A stretch of DNA of 64,000 nucleotides from assembly GCF_001580615.1 (NCBI RefSeq), contig NZ_LHZC01000054.1, positions 124,001-188,000 of the forward strand. The letters run 5' to 3'. The stretch comes from Acetobacter malorum. Lineage in GTDB: Bacteria > Pseudomonadota > Alphaproteobacteria > Acetobacterales > Acetobacteraceae. Within the stretch, counting starts at the first letter, position 1. Every line of letters starts with the position of its first letter. The notes beneath the pieces are model-generated. The model did not search any database. It was not told the DNA's origin and was given only the letters and a program-made list of their open reading frames with translations. The position numbers were made by a program, and so were the translations under genes. Below, piece after piece: positions 28,609 through 38,976 of this stretch.

Positions 28609-30057
28609 TTAGACCACACCGCGCACAACGGGAATTTCAAGCTCACGAATTTTTTTGCGCAGCGTATTCCGGTTCAGCCCCAGCATGGCCGCTGCCTTGA
28701 TCTGATTTCCACGCGTTTCCTGCAATGTCATCTGAATAAGAGGTCGTTCCACCTCTGCAATCACACGCGCATACAGATCATGCAAGGGCATCCCTTCCCG
28801 CCCTGCGGTCAGATACCGCATGATGTGGCGGGAAATAGCATCGGACAGCGGTTCTTCCACCGCCGTTTTTTCCGCAATCACCTCATGCGCCAGCGGTTCG
28901 GCCAGTTCCGCATCAATCAGATCACTACTGATGGTTTCCTGCGGATAAAGGGCCACAATGCGCCGCATGAGGTTTTCAAGCTCACGCACATTCCCCGGCC
29001 AGCGCCAGGATTGCAGACGCGCCACGGCGGAGTCATCCAGTACCCGGCTCCCAGCCCCAGCCTCCCGGCTCTGCGCCAGAAAATGGCGGGCCAGCAGCGG
29101 AATATCCTCAAGCCGTTCCCGCAACGGCGGCAGACGCAGCGGCACAACATTCAGCCGGTAATACAAATCTTCCCGGAAAGTCCCTGCCCGGATAGCCTGC
29201 CGCAGGTCCCGATGCGTTGCGGCAATAATCCGCACATCCGCCCGAATGGGTGCGCGGCCACCCACGGTGGTAAATTCGCCTTCCTGCAACACGCGCAACA
29301 GCCGCGTCTGGGCTTCCGGCGGCATGTCACCAATTTCATCCAGAAACAGCGTGCCGCCCGTTGCCTGCTCAAAGCGGCCCGGGCTCCGGCCTGTCACAGC
29401 CCCTGGCACGCGCTCCTGCCCGAACAGTTCACTCTCAATCTGGTCACGCGGAATGGCGGCCATGTTTACGGCCACAAACGGGCCACCCCGCCTGCGCCCA
29501 TATTCATGCAGTGCACGTGCAACCAGTTCCTTACCCGTCCCGCTCTCACCGCTAATCATCACAGTCAGGTCAGACGTCGTCAGGCGGGCGATGCTGCGAT
29601 AAATCCCCTGCATGACCGGGGACTGACCAATCAGCGGCAGGCGTTCTTCCGGAGGCGAGGCCACCGCAGGCTTATCGGCCTCATGCGCCGGGGCTACCAG
29701 CGCGCGGGCCACAACGCTGAGCAGTTCCTTCAGGTCAAACGGCTTGGCCAGATATTCAAACGCACCACGCTGCGTGGCTTTAACCGCCGTCACCAGATTG
29801 GACTGCGCACTCATGACAATAATGCGCAGATCAGGCCGGGCCTGGCGGATACGCGGGATCAGATCCAGCCCGCTCCCATCCGGCATCACCACATCGGTGA
29901 TGACCAGATCCCCTTCACCTTCCTCCACCCACTGCCAGAGCGTTGCGGCGTTAGGGGTGGACTGAACCTGATACCCGGCCCGCCCCAGCGCCTGCCCGAG
30001 CACGGTACGAATGGAACGATCATCATCAGCAACAAGAATAGTCGGCAAAGGTGTCAT
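28609..30057 (-). CDS. ntrC: Nitrogen regulator NtrC with altered GAFTGA motif
   Basis: A 482-aa response regulator. Receiver with D55 (VITDVVMP); AAA+ domain with intact Walker A GESGTGKE (170-177) and Walker B LFLDEIGD (237-244); Fis-type HTH at the end ([20 protein letters not shown]). The sigma-54 contact loop, normally EKGAFTGA, reads [10 protein letters not shown] (about 215-224): Phe is Val and the last Ala is Arg. Rhodobacter capsulatus NtrC also lacks GAFTGA and activates sigma-70 promoters, so a similar mode is possible here. It acts with NtrB on nitrogen-assimilation genes. Confidence 0.93.
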   Translation of the reverse strand: MTPLPTILVADDDRSIRTVLGQALGRAGYQVQSTPNAATLWQWVEEGEGDLVITDVVMPDGSGLDLIPRIRQARPDLRIIVMSAQSNLVTAVKATQRGAFEYLAKPFDLKELLSVVARALVAPAHEADKPAVASPPEERLPLIGQSPVMQGIYRSIARLTTSDLTVMISGESGTGKELVARALHEYGRRRGGPFVAVNMAAIPRDQIESELFGQERVPGAVTGRSPGRFEQATGGTLFLDEIGDMPPEAQTRLLRVLQEGEFTTVGGRAPIRADVRIIAATHRDLRQAIRAGTFREDLYYRLNVVPLRLPPLRERLEDIPLLARHFLAQSREAGAGSRVLDDSAVARLQSWRWPGNVRELENLMRRIVALYPQETISSDLIDAELAEPLAHEVIAEKTAVEEPLSDAISRHIMRYLTAGREGMPLHDLYARVIAEVERPLIQMTLQETRGNQIKAAAMLGLNRNTLRKKIRELEIPVVRGVV

Positions 30058-30113
30058 AGGGATCAGGTTACACTCAGATACGAAAAGATCATTACAAAAA
30101 AAGAACGAAGCTG

Positions 30114-31223
30114 TCAGATGCTTTCGTTGCCGTCCGGCACCACGGGTAGATACAGGCTGATTTCCGTGCGTCCGGGGCGGCTTTCCACTTCAACCACGCC
30201 GCCGTGGTCGTCCATAATCTTGCCAACAAGAGCCAGCCCCAGTCCGCTCCCGCTCATCTTGGTGCTGATGAAGGGTTCAAACAGATGCGGGCGGATGGTC
30301 TCTGAAATGCCCGGCCCCGTATCCCGCACCGTCACCACCAGCGGCAGATGCCGCCATTGCGAGGTGCCGGGCACAGCCAGGCGAATTCCGGGGCGGTAAC
30401 TGGTGCTCAGCGTAATCTCACCCGGCTTTTCCGTTTCCCGGATTGCCTCAGCCGCGTTCTTGACCAGATTGAGCAACATCTGCACCAGTTGGTCCCGATT
30501 CCCCCAGACATGCGGCAAAGACGGATCATACCGTTCCACAATCCGCAGCCCCGCCGCACAGCCTTTGCTGGCCAGCAGGCGCACATGTTCCAGAACGCGA
30601 TGAATATTGAGGGAGCGATAGTCCGCCGGGGCCTCATTAAACACGCCCATTCGCTCAACAAGCGCATCAATGCGATCCACTTCATCGCAGATCAGCGTCG
30701 CCAGTTCCTTGTCACTTTCCCCAACGGAATGCTCAAGAATCTGCGCGGCACCTTTAATGCCGGAAAGCGGATTCCGCACTTCATGCGCCAGCATTTCCGC
30801 CATGCCAGACACGCTGCGTGCTGCAGAGCGGAAGGCCAACTGGCGGTCCAGCGCCCGTGCGGCTGAAGAATCATGAAACGTCAGCAAAATGGAGCCGGGA
30901 TAATCCAGCACATCCGCCCCCTGCACTGTCACCCCTTCGTGGTGAAAGCGCGGGCTGCTGAACACCAGTTCATGCTCGGTAATGGTGCCGCCTTCCTTGC
31001 GCACATGCTGCACAAGCAAAAAGACCGGATGGTCTTCCGGCACCAGTTCTTCCAGCGCACTCTGGCATAGCTGGTGGCGAGACGTCGCAAAGAACTCTTC
31101 CGCCGCTGCATTGGCAAAGCGCAGCCTGTTCGTAGGGCCAAGCTCCAGCACCGGCACCGGCAGACTGTCCAGCAGCAACCCGGCAGACGGGCTCCCGTCC
31201 TGAGGCAATACTGGGCGCTTCAT
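30114..31223 (-). CDS. ntrB: Nitrogen sensor histidine kinase NtrB
   Basis: A 369-aa soluble kinase. PAS domain at the N-terminus ([20 protein letters not shown]), then H-box [20 protein letters not shown]-box [17 protein letters not shown] and G-box [18 protein letters not shown]. It controls NtrC phosphorylation under PII signalling. ATG 31223 is 10 bases after the dusB stop; the longer frame reaches into dusB and is rejected. The gap to ntrC is 56 bases, so the two are probably one transcript. Confidence 0.94.
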   Translation of the reverse strand: MKRPVLPQDGSPSAGLLLDSLPVPVLELGPTNRLRFANAAAEEFFATSRHQLCQSALEELVPEDHPVFLLVQHVRKEGGTITEHELVFSSPRFHHEGVTVQGADVLDYPGSILLTFHDSSAARALDRQLAFRSAARSVSGMAEMLAHEVRNPLSGIKGAAQILEHSVGESDKELATLICDEVDRIDALVERMGVFNEAPADYRSLNIHRVLEHVRLLASKGCAAGLRIVERYDPSLPHVWGNRDQLVQMLLNLVKNAAEAIRETEKPGEITLSTSYRPGIRLAVPGTSQWRHLPLVVTVRDTGPGISETIRPHLFEPFISTKMSGSGLGLALVGKIMDDHGGVVEVESRPGRTEISLYLPVVPDGNESI

Positions 31224-31233
31224 GCAGCCTGTG

Positions 31234-32304
31234 TCATGCCGCGTGCGCCTGCGCATCGGCATGGCGGGAGGCACGAGGTTCGCGCACGGACTCGTCAGCA
31301 ATCTGCTGATCGTAAAAATCGGAGATCATCGCAATGGCATCCGGCGCACAGTCCACGCGGTTCACAGCAGCCCGGAACCCGGCGGAATTCGGCAGGCCAG
31401 CAGAATACCAGGAGACGTGCTTGCGGGCCAGACGCAGGCCGGGGCGTTCCCCAAAATGCTCCAGCATCATTTTGTAATGCTCCAGCACAATGGCTTTTTC
31501 CGCTTCCAGCGTGGGGTCCGGCACTTCTTCGCCTGTGCGCAGAGCGTGCGCGACCTGCGCCAGAAACCACGGACGCCCGTAACACCCGCGCCCGATCATC
31601 ACGCCATCCGCGCCGGACTGCGCCAGCGCTGTACGGGCATCATCCACCGTCAGAATATCGCCGTTAACAATCACCGGCAGGCCGACGGCTTCTTTCACAT
31701 TCCGCACAAAGGCCCAGTCTGCCGTGCCGTTATAAAACTGCTGGCGTGTCCGACCGTGCACGGTGATCATGCGGATCCCGGCATCTTCCGCAATACGGGC
31801 CAGCACGGGCGCATTCAGGTGAGAATGGTCCCACCCCATCCGCATTTTTAGTGTCACCGGCACAGGAACCGCTTTCACCACGGCATCCAGCAGGCGGGCT
31901 GCCCCGACTTCATCACGCATCAGAGCAGAACCGGCCATCTGGCCAACCGCAACCTTCTTCACCGGGCAGCCAAAATTGATGTCGATCAGATCCGCGCCAC
32001 GGCCCACGGCAATCCGGGCAGCTTCCGCCATGGCGTTCGGGTCACACCCGGCCAGCTGCACAGCATTCGGGCCACCGGCATCCGCCACTTCGGCCATCCG
32101 CAGGGTTGTGTCATTTTCCCGCACCATGGCCCAGGACGCGATCATCTCGGAGACCACAAGCCCAGCCCCCAGCTTCCGCGCCAGACGACGGAACGGCAGG
32201 TCTGTCACGCCGGACATGGGAGCAAGGATAACGGGCGTTTCCAGGCGCACACCGCCCAGATCAATCGGCCGCAATAACGGTTGCGTTTGCACAGTCTTTT
32301 CCAC
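31234..32304 (-). CDS. dusB: tRNA-dihydrouridine synthase B
   Basis: A 356-aa FMN enzyme that reduces specific uridines in the tRNA D-loop. Family motifs: [20 protein letters not shown] near residue 27, [20 protein letters not shown] near residue 108 (catalytic-Cys region), [13 protein letters not shown] and [13 protein letters not shown]. It starts at GTG (VEKTVQTQ) with AGG a few bases upstream. This gene, also known as nifR3, heads the ntrBC operon in many alphaproteobacteria, as here. Confidence 0.94.
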   Translation of the reverse strand: MEKTVQTQPLLRPIDLGGVRLETPVILAPMSGVTDLPFRRLARKLGAGLVVSEMIASWAMVRENDTTLRMAEVADAGGPNAVQLAGCDPNAMAEAARIAVGRGADLIDINFGCPVKKVAVGQMAGSALMRDEVGAARLLDAVVKAVPVPVTLKMRMGWDHSHLNAPVLARIAEDAGIRMITVHGRTRQQFYNGTADWAFVRNVKEAVGLPVIVNGDILTVDDARTALAQSGADGVMIGRGCYGRPWFLAQVAHALRTGEEVPDPTLEAEKAIVLEHYKMMLEHFGERPGLRLARKHVSWYSAGLPNSAGFRAAVNRVDCAPDAIAMISDFYDQQIADESVREPRASRHADAQAHAA

Positions 32305-32405
32305 TTTGCCTATGATTTAGGCAGATATACGCATTTCCGATTCGGGAATCAATCTTTTATATCCGTAACGTTTTTAGCGTTTAAAGTTCCCGCACGTCCC
32401 TATTT

Positions 32406-33770
32406 TCAGGCCTTTTCCAGCAACTGACGCGCCAGAGCATTATGCTTCTCTGCCAGCAGCGCAGGGTCATGATTTACAAACTGGCCATCACGGATCAGCC
32501 AGCGCCCATTAACCATGGAATACGCAACACGCTGAGGCGAGCAAAACAGCAAAGCCGCAACCGGGTCAGACTGCGCGCCAGCATGGTCAATCCCGCGCAG
32601 ATCAAACGCCACAACATCCGCCGCCATACCAGGGGCCAGATAGCCAATATCGTCACGCCCCAGCACCGCCGCACCGCCACGCGTGGCCAGTTCCAGCACT
32701 TCACGCGCCTGCATCATGGGCCGTCCGTCTTCTGTTTCCAGCAAACGCCCCAGCAGCATAGCCTGCCGGGCTTCCCGCAGCATGTGGCTGCCGTCATTGG
32801 ACGCCGAGCCATCGACGCCCAGCCCAACCCGCATGCCGGACGCCACCATGCGCCGCACTGGCGCGATGCCGGATCCAAGCCGCATATTGGAACACGGGCA
32901 ATGCGCCATTCCGGTATGCGTTGCGCCAAAACGGCTGATGCCTGCCTCATCCAGCTTGACGCAATGCGCGTGCCATACATCCGCGCCAACCCAGCCAACA
33001 TCTTCGGCATATTCCGCTGGCGTCATGTTGAAGCGCTCACGGCTATACGCAATGTCACTGGCATTTTCGGCCAGATGCGTATGCAGCATGGTGCCGGTCG
33101 CGCGCGCCAGTCCGGCGGCCTCACGCATCAGATCCGGGCTGACAGAAAACGGTGAGCACGGCGCCACCACCACACGCTGCATGGCCAGTGGTTCAGGGTC
33201 ATGAAACGCCTCAATCACCCGCTGCGTATCGGCCAGAATGGCGGCCTCATCCTCCACCACGCTATCGGGCGGCAGGCCCCCCTTGCTCTCCCCCACACTC
33301 ATGGAGCCACGCGCCGCGTGAAACCGCATTCCCATCTCAGTGGCGGCCTCAATCTGATCCTCTAAGCGGCTCCCATTGGGAAACAGATAAAGATGATCAC
33401 TGGTGGTGGTGCAACCGGACCATAAAAGCTCCGTCATAGCCGTGCAGGTAGAAACCCGGATCATTTCCGGCGTCAGACCGGCCCAGATTGGATAGAGCGC
33501 CTGCAACCAGCCAAACAGTGAGCTATCCTGCGCGGCAGGGATAACGCGGGTTAGCGTCTGATACATATGGTGGTGCGTGTTCACCATGCCGGGCATCACA
33601 ACATGCCCGGTCATATCCTGCACCACGTCCGCCTGCGGCAACGGGTCTGAGGCTGCACCAAGAGCCACAATCTGCCGCCCGCGCACAAGCACCCATCCGC
33701 CTTCCAGCTCCTCGCGCTGGTCATTCATCGTCACAACACGGAGGGCATTTTTCAGCAGGATGGTCGCCAT
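32406..33770 (-). CDS. 8-oxoguanine deaminase / amidohydrolase
   Basis: A 454-aa amidohydrolase-superfamily protein. Metal sites: NTHHHMYQTL near residue 63 (HxH), HTHLAENASD near residue 232, HAHCVKLDE and the catalytic GLGVDGSASND near residue 320. The pattern agrees best with 8-oxoguanine deaminase or hydroxydechloroatrazine hydrolase-type enzymes; Pseudomonas 8-oxoguanine deaminases share the same blocks. It would deaminate oxidised guanine to urate. ATG 33770 follows AAAGAGACC; a TTG start at 33785 is less likely. It is inserted between ispDF and dusB. Confidence 0.78.
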   Translation of the reverse strand: MATILLKNALRVVTMNDQREELEGGWVLVRGRQIVALGAASDPLPQADVVQDMTGHVVMPGMVNTHHHMYQTLTRVIPAAQDSSLFGWLQALYPIWAGLTPEMIRVSTCTAMTELLWSGCTTTSDHLYLFPNGSRLEDQIEAATEMGMRFHAARGSMSVGESKGGLPPDSVVEDEAAILADTQRVIEAFHDPEPLAMQRVVVAPCSPFSVSPDLMREAAGLARATGTMLHTHLAENASDIAYSRERFNMTPAEYAEDVGWVGADVWHAHCVKLDEAGISRFGATHTGMAHCPCSNMRLGSGIAPVRRMVASGMRVGLGVDGSASNDGSHMLREARQAMLLGRLLETEDGRPMMQAREVLELATRGGAAVLGRDDIGYLAPGMAADVVAFDLRGIDHAGAQSDPVAALLFCSPQRVAYSMVNGRWLIRDGQFVNHDPALLAEKHNALARQLLEKA

Positions 33771-33803
33771 TGGTCTCTTTTCCAATCACTAAGGCAGAAC
33801 ATG

Positions 33804-33840
33804 AAAAAGGCCGCACATCAGCCTGATGCACGGCCTTTTA
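33804..33840 (-). terminator. Rho-independent terminator of ispDF
   Basis: AAAAGGCCG (33805-33813) pairs with CGGCCTTTT (33831-33839), with an inner CATCA/TGATG stem. On the minus strand a T run follows, about 40 bases after the ispDF stop, separating it from the deaminase gene. Confidence 0.85.
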
Positions 33841-33880
33841 CCAAAAACCTTATTCCAGAAGCGCTCAGAGCACTGCCGGA

Positions 33881-35035
33881 TCAGGGCACCAGAACAGACA
33901 CGGCCGCCGTGCAGGCAATGCCTTCTTCACGCCCCGTAAAGCCCAGACGTTCAGACGTGGTCGCTTTAACCGAAATCCAGCCAACATCCACTTCAAGCAG
34001 ATCCGCCATCCGCTGGCGCATAGCCTGCGCATGCGGGCCAATTTTCGGACGTTCGCAAATGAGCGTCACATCGGCATTAATCAGCATGCCGCCACGTTCC
34101 CGAATACGCTGCCCGGCATGCACGAGGAAGCGCGCGCTGTCCGCATCTTTCCACTCGTTCTTGCTGGGCGGGAAATGGGTGCCAATGTCGCCTTCCGCCA
34201 GCGCGCCATAAATGGCGTCACACAGCGCATGAATGCCAACATCGGCGTCGGAATGGCCAGCCAGCCCCTTGGTGTGCGGCACGGTAATCCCGCAGAGGAT
34301 CAGCGGACGGCCTTCTTCAAAAGCATGAACATCATACCCCAGCCCGACACGCGGCAGGAGAGTCGGACCAATCAGTCGTTCAAGGCGCACGAGGTCCTCC
34401 TCATAAGTCAGCTTGATGTTGTCTTCATCACCGGGCACCAGCGCCACGCTAAAGCCTGCCTCTTCCAGCAACTTCGCGTCATCCGTTGCCGTGGCAGACG
34501 CAGCGCCACGATGCAGATCTAAAAACAGCCCAAAGCGGAACCCCTGCGGTGTTTGCGCCCGGAAGAGATGATCACGCGGCACCGTCCCGGCAATCACACC
34601 CTTGTCTTCCCGCTTGAGCGTATCGGCAACCGGCACGGCAGGGATAGCGCCGGGGTGCTCAGCCAGAGCGGAGACAACATTCTGCAGCAGTTTGGCCGTC
34701 ACGTAAGGACGCGCGCCATCATGCACCAGAACAAGATCGGGGCGCTCGGTCTCATGCAGAGCATCCAGCGCTTCCAGCCCGGCCAGCACACTGGCCTGAC
34801 GGGTTGCGCCACCGGCCACAGGCGGCAGAACAGCAACGCCGTCCAGCGCCTGCGCCAGCATTTCGGGGTCACCCACCGGCTGCACACAGCTTACATGAGG
34901 CAAAAGGGCTTCCGCAGCGTGGCGGATAACCGGCTGGCCCGCCAGCATCACGTATTGCTTCGGCGTTGCAGACCCGCTGGTCGCGGCGTAACGGCTGCCT
35001 GTTCCGGCAGCCAGAAGAATGGCAGCTACTCGCAT
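33881..35035 (-). CDS. ispDF: Bifunctional IspD/IspF of the MEP isoprenoid pathway
   Basis: A 384-aa fusion. Residues 1-225 are IspD (MEP cytidylyltransferase): [18 protein letters not shown] then [17 protein letters not shown], and [12 protein letters not shown]. Residues 226-384 are IspF (MEcPP synthase): [49 protein letters not shown] and the C-terminal [20 protein letters not shown]. The fused form is usual in alphaproteobacteria. ATG 35035 gives the IspD N-terminus directly; upstream in-frame TTG codons are rejected. Confidence 0.96.
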   Translation of the reverse strand: MRVAAILLAAGTGSRYAATSGSATPKQYVMLAGQPVIRHAAEALLPHVSCVQPVGDPEMLAQALDGVAVLPPVAGGATRQASVLAGLEALDALHETERPDLVLVHDGARPYVTAKLLQNVVSALAEHPGAIPAVPVADTLKREDKGVIAGTVPRDHLFRAQTPQGFRFGLFLDLHRGAASATATDDAKLLEEAGFSVALVPGDEDNIKLTYEEDLVRLERLIGPTLLPRVGLGYDVHAFEEGRPLILCGITVPHTKGLAGHSDADVGIHALCDAIYGALAEGDIGTHFPPSKNEWKDADSARFLVHAGQRIRERGGMLINADVTLICERPKIGPHAQAMRQRMADLLEVDVGWISVKATTSERLGFTGREEGIACTAAVSVLVP

Positions 35036-35315
35036 AGTCGGAGCAATGCTGCGGGAAGCCCGAGACGTCAAGGCACAAAATGCGCCTCACAGCCCTCAGT
35101 CTGCGCTGCACCTGCCTTATAAAAGCTGTTTGCTTTTAAAAATCTATCATCGGTCTTTTTATAAGAAGATGTTCCTGGCTTTATTCATGCAAATCCCATG
35201 AAGCATTCATCAGCATAGAAAAATTTATCCCTCGCTCTCAGAATAATGATATAGCTCAGGCCAATCAGATACCCTTATCAGGCCACACTTTTCTGCGGCT
35301 CAGACCAGAGAAACC

Positions 35316-37562
35316 ATGAAAACACTTCTACTCACTTTTGAATGCCCTCCTGATGTCACCGGGGGCGGCCTGTGCACGTATGTTCAGGAATACATCAACG
35401 CAAAAATAGAACGGAGAGAACCGACCGTTATCCTGACGGCTGATTTCAACGTGCATGATGAAGTCTGCACGTATTTTGGCTGCGTCAAGGTGATCCGCTT
35501 CAACCCGTCCACCGGTGAGTCCTTTAAACATATGGGCCACTGGGCGGCCATGAGCTACGAATTCTCCAATCAGGTCAAAAAAATCATCACGGATGGTTTC
35601 AAACCGGACTGGCTTGAAGTGTGTGACGGTTTCGGTCTGGGTTATTTTACGCTCCAGAGAAAACTGTGCCTTGAAGCACCGTTTACAGACCTGAAAGTTC
35701 TGGTGACCGCCCATACACCCGTCACAATGATTGATGAATGGGACAAGAAAAATATCTATGAACTGCCAACATATTTCACAAAATATATGGAGCAGTTCTG
35801 CTTTCAGGCTGCAGACAAAGTCATTTCCCCCAGCGCCTTTCTGAAAAAGAAACTGCTTACGGAATTTCTGGAAAAAGATGTTCCGATTGATGTTGTGCCC
35901 AACCCTTACGAAAACCCCTCTACCAGTCTGGCTCCGAAAACAGAGACCAGCGATAACACGCAGGTTCAGGTTTACGACATCCCTGATTACGCCATTGCCT
36001 CCCGTGTTTGCTACTGGAAAGGCATAGAGCATGCGCTGGCGGGGTTTGACCTGTACTGGGCTAATGGTGGCCAGTCATCCTTGTACGTTTACGGTTCTGA
36101 CACGCATTATTTCAAAAACAATAAATCCCTGACAGAAACGCTCAGCACCAAATACAGCAAATGGATTGAAAAAGGACTGCTCAAATTTGCAGGCTTAAAA
36201 GAACATTCCGAAATTCTCTTCATCAAAAAACATCTCAAGGCGCTCTTTCACCCGTCCCTGTTCGAAAATTATCCTTATTCCGTTATCGAACATATGGCGG
36301 AGGGTGGCCTTGTTGCCGCCTCTCTGAGTGGCGGACAGGCAGAACTCATCCGGAATGGAGAAAACGGTTTCCTGTTTGATCCGCACTCCCCAAAATCCAT
36401 TCAGGATGCCATTCTGACAATTGATGCTCTGGACGATATGCAAAGCCGCTCCATTACGGACAATGCCATTCAGACCATTAAGGATACCTGCTCTTACGCA
36501 ACCGTCATGACGCAGAAAGAACAGGTTCTGGCCACAGCCGAACAGAACGCACCTGGCTCTGCCTTCCCCTTCACATCCGGGAAAGAGTTGACCCATGCTG
36601 AAGCAAAAGATGGCTCAGCACTGACGGTTGTCATCCCGCACTACAATCTTGGCGCATTGCTAATTGAAGCCATTGAAAGCATCAAATTCAGCAGCCTGCA
36701 GGATATCAAAATCCTTGTCGTCGATGATGGCTCGACGGACAAAGAATCCGTCATTATTCTAAAAACTCTCGAAGCACGTTATACAAACCTGAAAGTTATC
36801 TACAAAAAGAACTCCGGCGTGGCGGAGACCCGCAATATCGGCGTCCAGAACGCCACGACAGACTATATCGCTCTTCTGGATGCCGATGACCTCGTCTGCG
36901 TCCCTTACTATGAAGCAGCCCTGAAGATCCTGAACCGTTACAGCAATGTCGGTTTTGTGGGTGCGTGGAATGAGGACTTCAACCAGCACGGGCGCCTCCG
37001 GCTCTGGCCGACCTTTAACCCTGAAGTCCCGCTCCAGATGATCATGAACACCACCAACTGTCAGGGGCTGGTTGTGCGGCGTGACGCCTACCTTGCTCAC
37101 GGGCAGCATGACCCGAACCTCGGCATGTTCCTGGACGATTGGGAGTCAACCATTTCCATGGTCCTTAACGGCGTCCGCGGCGTGATGATCCCTCACCCGC
37201 TATTCAAATACCGTATCCGGGAAGACTCGATTTTCCGTGATAAATTCAGGATGTTTAACATCAACTATAATTATATTATTGATAAACATCAGACACAGTT
37301 ATCAGGCTGCTATGGCGAGATGATCAAATTCCTGAACGCCAATGGCCCCAATACGCAGTATCACAACCCAACGATCCCATCAGCAAACAATACCCACCAC
37401 ACATCTGCTCCAGCTCCGGCCGCTCAGCACGAGGGAGGCAGGCTGGTTCAGCTGGTGCACAAATATTATGACAGCGTGAACCAGCCCGGACCCATTCGGA
37501 ATATTCGGATGGGACTGCGCAAGCTTGGCGCAGGTCAATTGGCTGCTCATTTTCGAAAATAA
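35316..37562 (+). CDS. Bifunctional glycosyltransferase (GT4 then GT2)
   Basis: A 748-aa protein with two transferase units. Residues 1-410 are GT4-like (PPDVTGGGLCTYVQEYINAK; PSAFLKKKLL; HPSLFENYPYSVIEHMAEGG, then QAELIRNGENGFLFDP). Residues 420-660 are GT2: LTVVIPHYNLGALLIEAIES, then ILVVDDGSTDKES, TRNIGVQNATTDYIALLDAD (DxD). Probably builds a surface polysaccharide at the cytoplasmic membrane. Sequence here is less GC-rich than the flanking ntr block. It is convergent with the next gene, with two hairpins between. Confidence 0.85.
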   Translation: MKTLLLTFECPPDVTGGGLCTYVQEYINAKIERREPTVILTADFNVHDEVCTYFGCVKVIRFNPSTGESFKHMGHWAAMSYEFSNQVKKIITDGFKPDWLEVCDGFGLGYFTLQRKLCLEAPFTDLKVLVTAHTPVTMIDEWDKKNIYELPTYFTKYMEQFCFQAADKVISPSAFLKKKLLTEFLEKDVPIDVVPNPYENPSTSLAPKTETSDNTQVQVYDIPDYAIASRVCYWKGIEHALAGFDLYWANGGQSSLYVYGSDTHYFKNNKSLTETLSTKYSKWIEKGLLKFAGLKEHSEILFIKKHLKALFHPSLFENYPYSVIEHMAEGGLVAASLSGGQAELIRNGENGFLFDPHSPKSIQDAILTIDALDDMQSRSITDNAIQTIKDTCSYATVMTQKEQVLATAEQNAPGSAFPFTSGKELTHAEAKDGSALTVVIPHYNLGALLIEAIESIKFSSLQDIKILVVDDGSTDKESVIILKTLEARYTNLKVIYKKNSGVAETRNIGVQNATTDYIALLDADDLVCVPYYEAALKILNRYSNVGFVGAWNEDFNQHGRLRLWPTFNPEVPLQMIMNTTNCQGLVVRRDAYLAHGQHDPNLGMFLDDWESTISMVLNGVRGVMIPHPLFKYRIREDSIFRDKFRMFNINYNYIIDKHQTQLSGCYGEMIKFLNANGPNTQYHNPTIPSANNTHHTSAPAPAAQHEGGRLVQLVHKYYDSVNQPGPIRNIRMGLRKLGAGQLAAHFRK

Positions 37563-37573
37563 GCGCTTTCTTG

Positions 37574-37605
37574 CCCGAGGACGATCCTTAAGCAGCGTCC
37601 TCGGG
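37574..37605. terminator. Hairpin after the GT4-GT2 gene
   Basis: CCCGAGGACG and CGTCCTCGGG, a perfect 10-bp stem with a 12-base loop, 11 bases after the stop. No strong T run follows, so it may act as a transcript-end stabiliser. Confidence 0.55.
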
Positions 37606-37631
37606 AAATGCTCATTTCATCGCTACATTCG

Positions 37632-37664
37632 TTTTCATGGGCAGAAAAATTCTGTCCATGAAAA
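37632..37664. terminator. Long hairpin between convergent genes
   Basis: A 15-bp stem with one mismatch (TTTTCATGGGCAGAA / TTCTGTCCATGAAAA) and a 3-base loop. A/T-rich ends on both sides make it a plausible bidirectional terminator. Confidence 0.65.
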
Positions 37665-37700
37665 TTGATTTCTAGGGTGTCTTGTTTTCAGTCTACAGGC

Positions 37701-38975
37701 CTATTTTACGATCACTTTACGCACCATCCGCAGCACAACCCCAAACATCGGCAAGCGGAATATGCTGTAATATTTCTCCCCCACACGATGCAGGCGAGAT
37801 GATTGAATTTTTTCAAGCTCCTGACGCACCTGATCAAATTCAGAAACTTTACAGGATATCTCCTGATCCTTATCTGAAATTTCCTGCTCAAGGTGACGTA
37901 TATACTCTATAAGATCAGTCCGCTTTTTTATTTCTGTCTCTTTTTCTGCAGAGATCTCATTCAATTGTCCCTGCAATTTTTCCAGACGGGACAGAAGAGC
38001 GTCATTCTGACGAAGAACAATTGTGCGTTGCTCCCACTCGGCCTGCCGATCGAGATTAATTCTTTTAACCGTCTCCCGAAGTAACTGAACTTCTGCACGT
38101 TCACCCTGTTCTGCCAGAGTATAATCTGACGTGCGATCTTCAAACGTAACCGTCGGAAAGCGGTGCAGAGTATAATCAAAAATTGCTTTAATTTTAAAAT
38201 AACTTGAAGGCTCAAGTTTAACATTCCGCCCAATTAACGCAGCCAGAACAGCCATATGGAGGCGATCAGTCTCAACGCATTCAAACTGATTCATTAATCC
38301 AGCAACAGCACGAAGAGGTTTCACGCACTGTTCGACTGTCGACCACTGGATGTCATTAAACAACAGCGGCAAATCGACAGAATCACGAGGAGGCGTTTTG
38401 CGTCCACCCTCTTCATCAAGCCGAAAAATTTTGAGAACTGGATAATGACTTTCAATTTCCAGATCAGAGAAATGCTCTTCTTTGGTATAAAACGCCAAAT
38501 CCGGACAAACGAATATCTGGCTTTCTGGCAGCCCTTGACGAAGTAGCTCGTCATAACTCCGCTGTTCACGGCAGAAAATTGTTACCTGATCTGCATAAGG
38601 AACAAATTCAGCCCCCAAGCCTGAAAAACTTGTCGGAAGAATGAGTAACTGCCCACCATTTTGAAGGAAGGCGAGTGTCTGCTCAAGGTAGGTTTCCCAC
38701 ATCCCCTTAACCCAGCCGCCGCTCCCGCCCATCACAATATGGGTGTAGCCAGAAAAAGCCTCTTTATGCCGGCCCTGAATACGTTTGGGGTCCCATCCCA
38801 GATCCGCAAACAGGTCAAGCGTCCCTAACGCAATCAGCCCGTCGCCAAGGTTGCCATAACCTGGATAGAAAACTGCCCCGTTATCTGCAAAGCGCTTCAA
38901 GGATTCAATAAAAGACGAATTCTCTCGAATTTCTGCACGAACAGCTTGCCTGATATTTTTATAATTTTCATCCAT
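37701..38975 (-). CDS. Polysaccharide pyruvyltransferase family protein with coiled-coil tail
   Basis: A 424-aa protein. The N-terminal 300 residues match the polysaccharide pyruvyl transferase fold: VFYPGYGNLGDGLIALGTLD, IVMGGSGGWVKGMWETYLEQ, LLILPTSFSGLGAEFV, FVCPDLAFY and the late ETDRLHMAVLAALIGRNV. Residues about 320-400 form a predicted coiled coil (EKLQGQLNEISAEKETEIKK). It may ketalise a sugar or be a related transferase. ATG 38975 is favoured by the GGGG site nine bases upstream; it is one base after the previous gene's stop. Confidence 0.75.
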   Translation of the reverse strand: MDENYKNIRQAVRAEIRENSSFIESLKRFADNGAVFYPGYGNLGDGLIALGTLDLFADLGWDPKRIQGRHKEAFSGYTHIVMGGSGGWVKGMWETYLEQTLAFLQNGGQLLILPTSFSGLGAEFVPYADQVTIFCREQRSYDELLRQGLPESQIFVCPDLAFYTKEEHFSDLEIESHYPVLKIFRLDEEGGRKTPPRDSVDLPLLFNDIQWSTVEQCVKPLRAVAGLMNQFECVETDRLHMAVLAALIGRNVKLEPSSYFKIKAIFDYTLHRFPTVTFEDRTSDYTLAEQGERAEVQLLRETVKRINLDRQAEWEQRTIVLRQNDALLSRLEKLQGQLNEISAEKETEIKKRTDLIEYIRHLEQEISDKDQEISCKVSEFDQVRQELEKIQSSRLHRVGEKYYSIFRLPMFGVVLRMVRKVIVK

Positions 38976-38976
38976 T

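Noticed and set aside
28780..30399. 539-codon plus-strand frame opposite ntrC
   Set aside because: Antisense to ntrC with His/Gln/Arg-rich sequence and no domain pattern.
32339..32350. GATTCGGGAATC palindrome upstream of dusB as a regulatory site
   Set aside because: Too short and isolated to assign; no second copy nearby and no known regulator matches.
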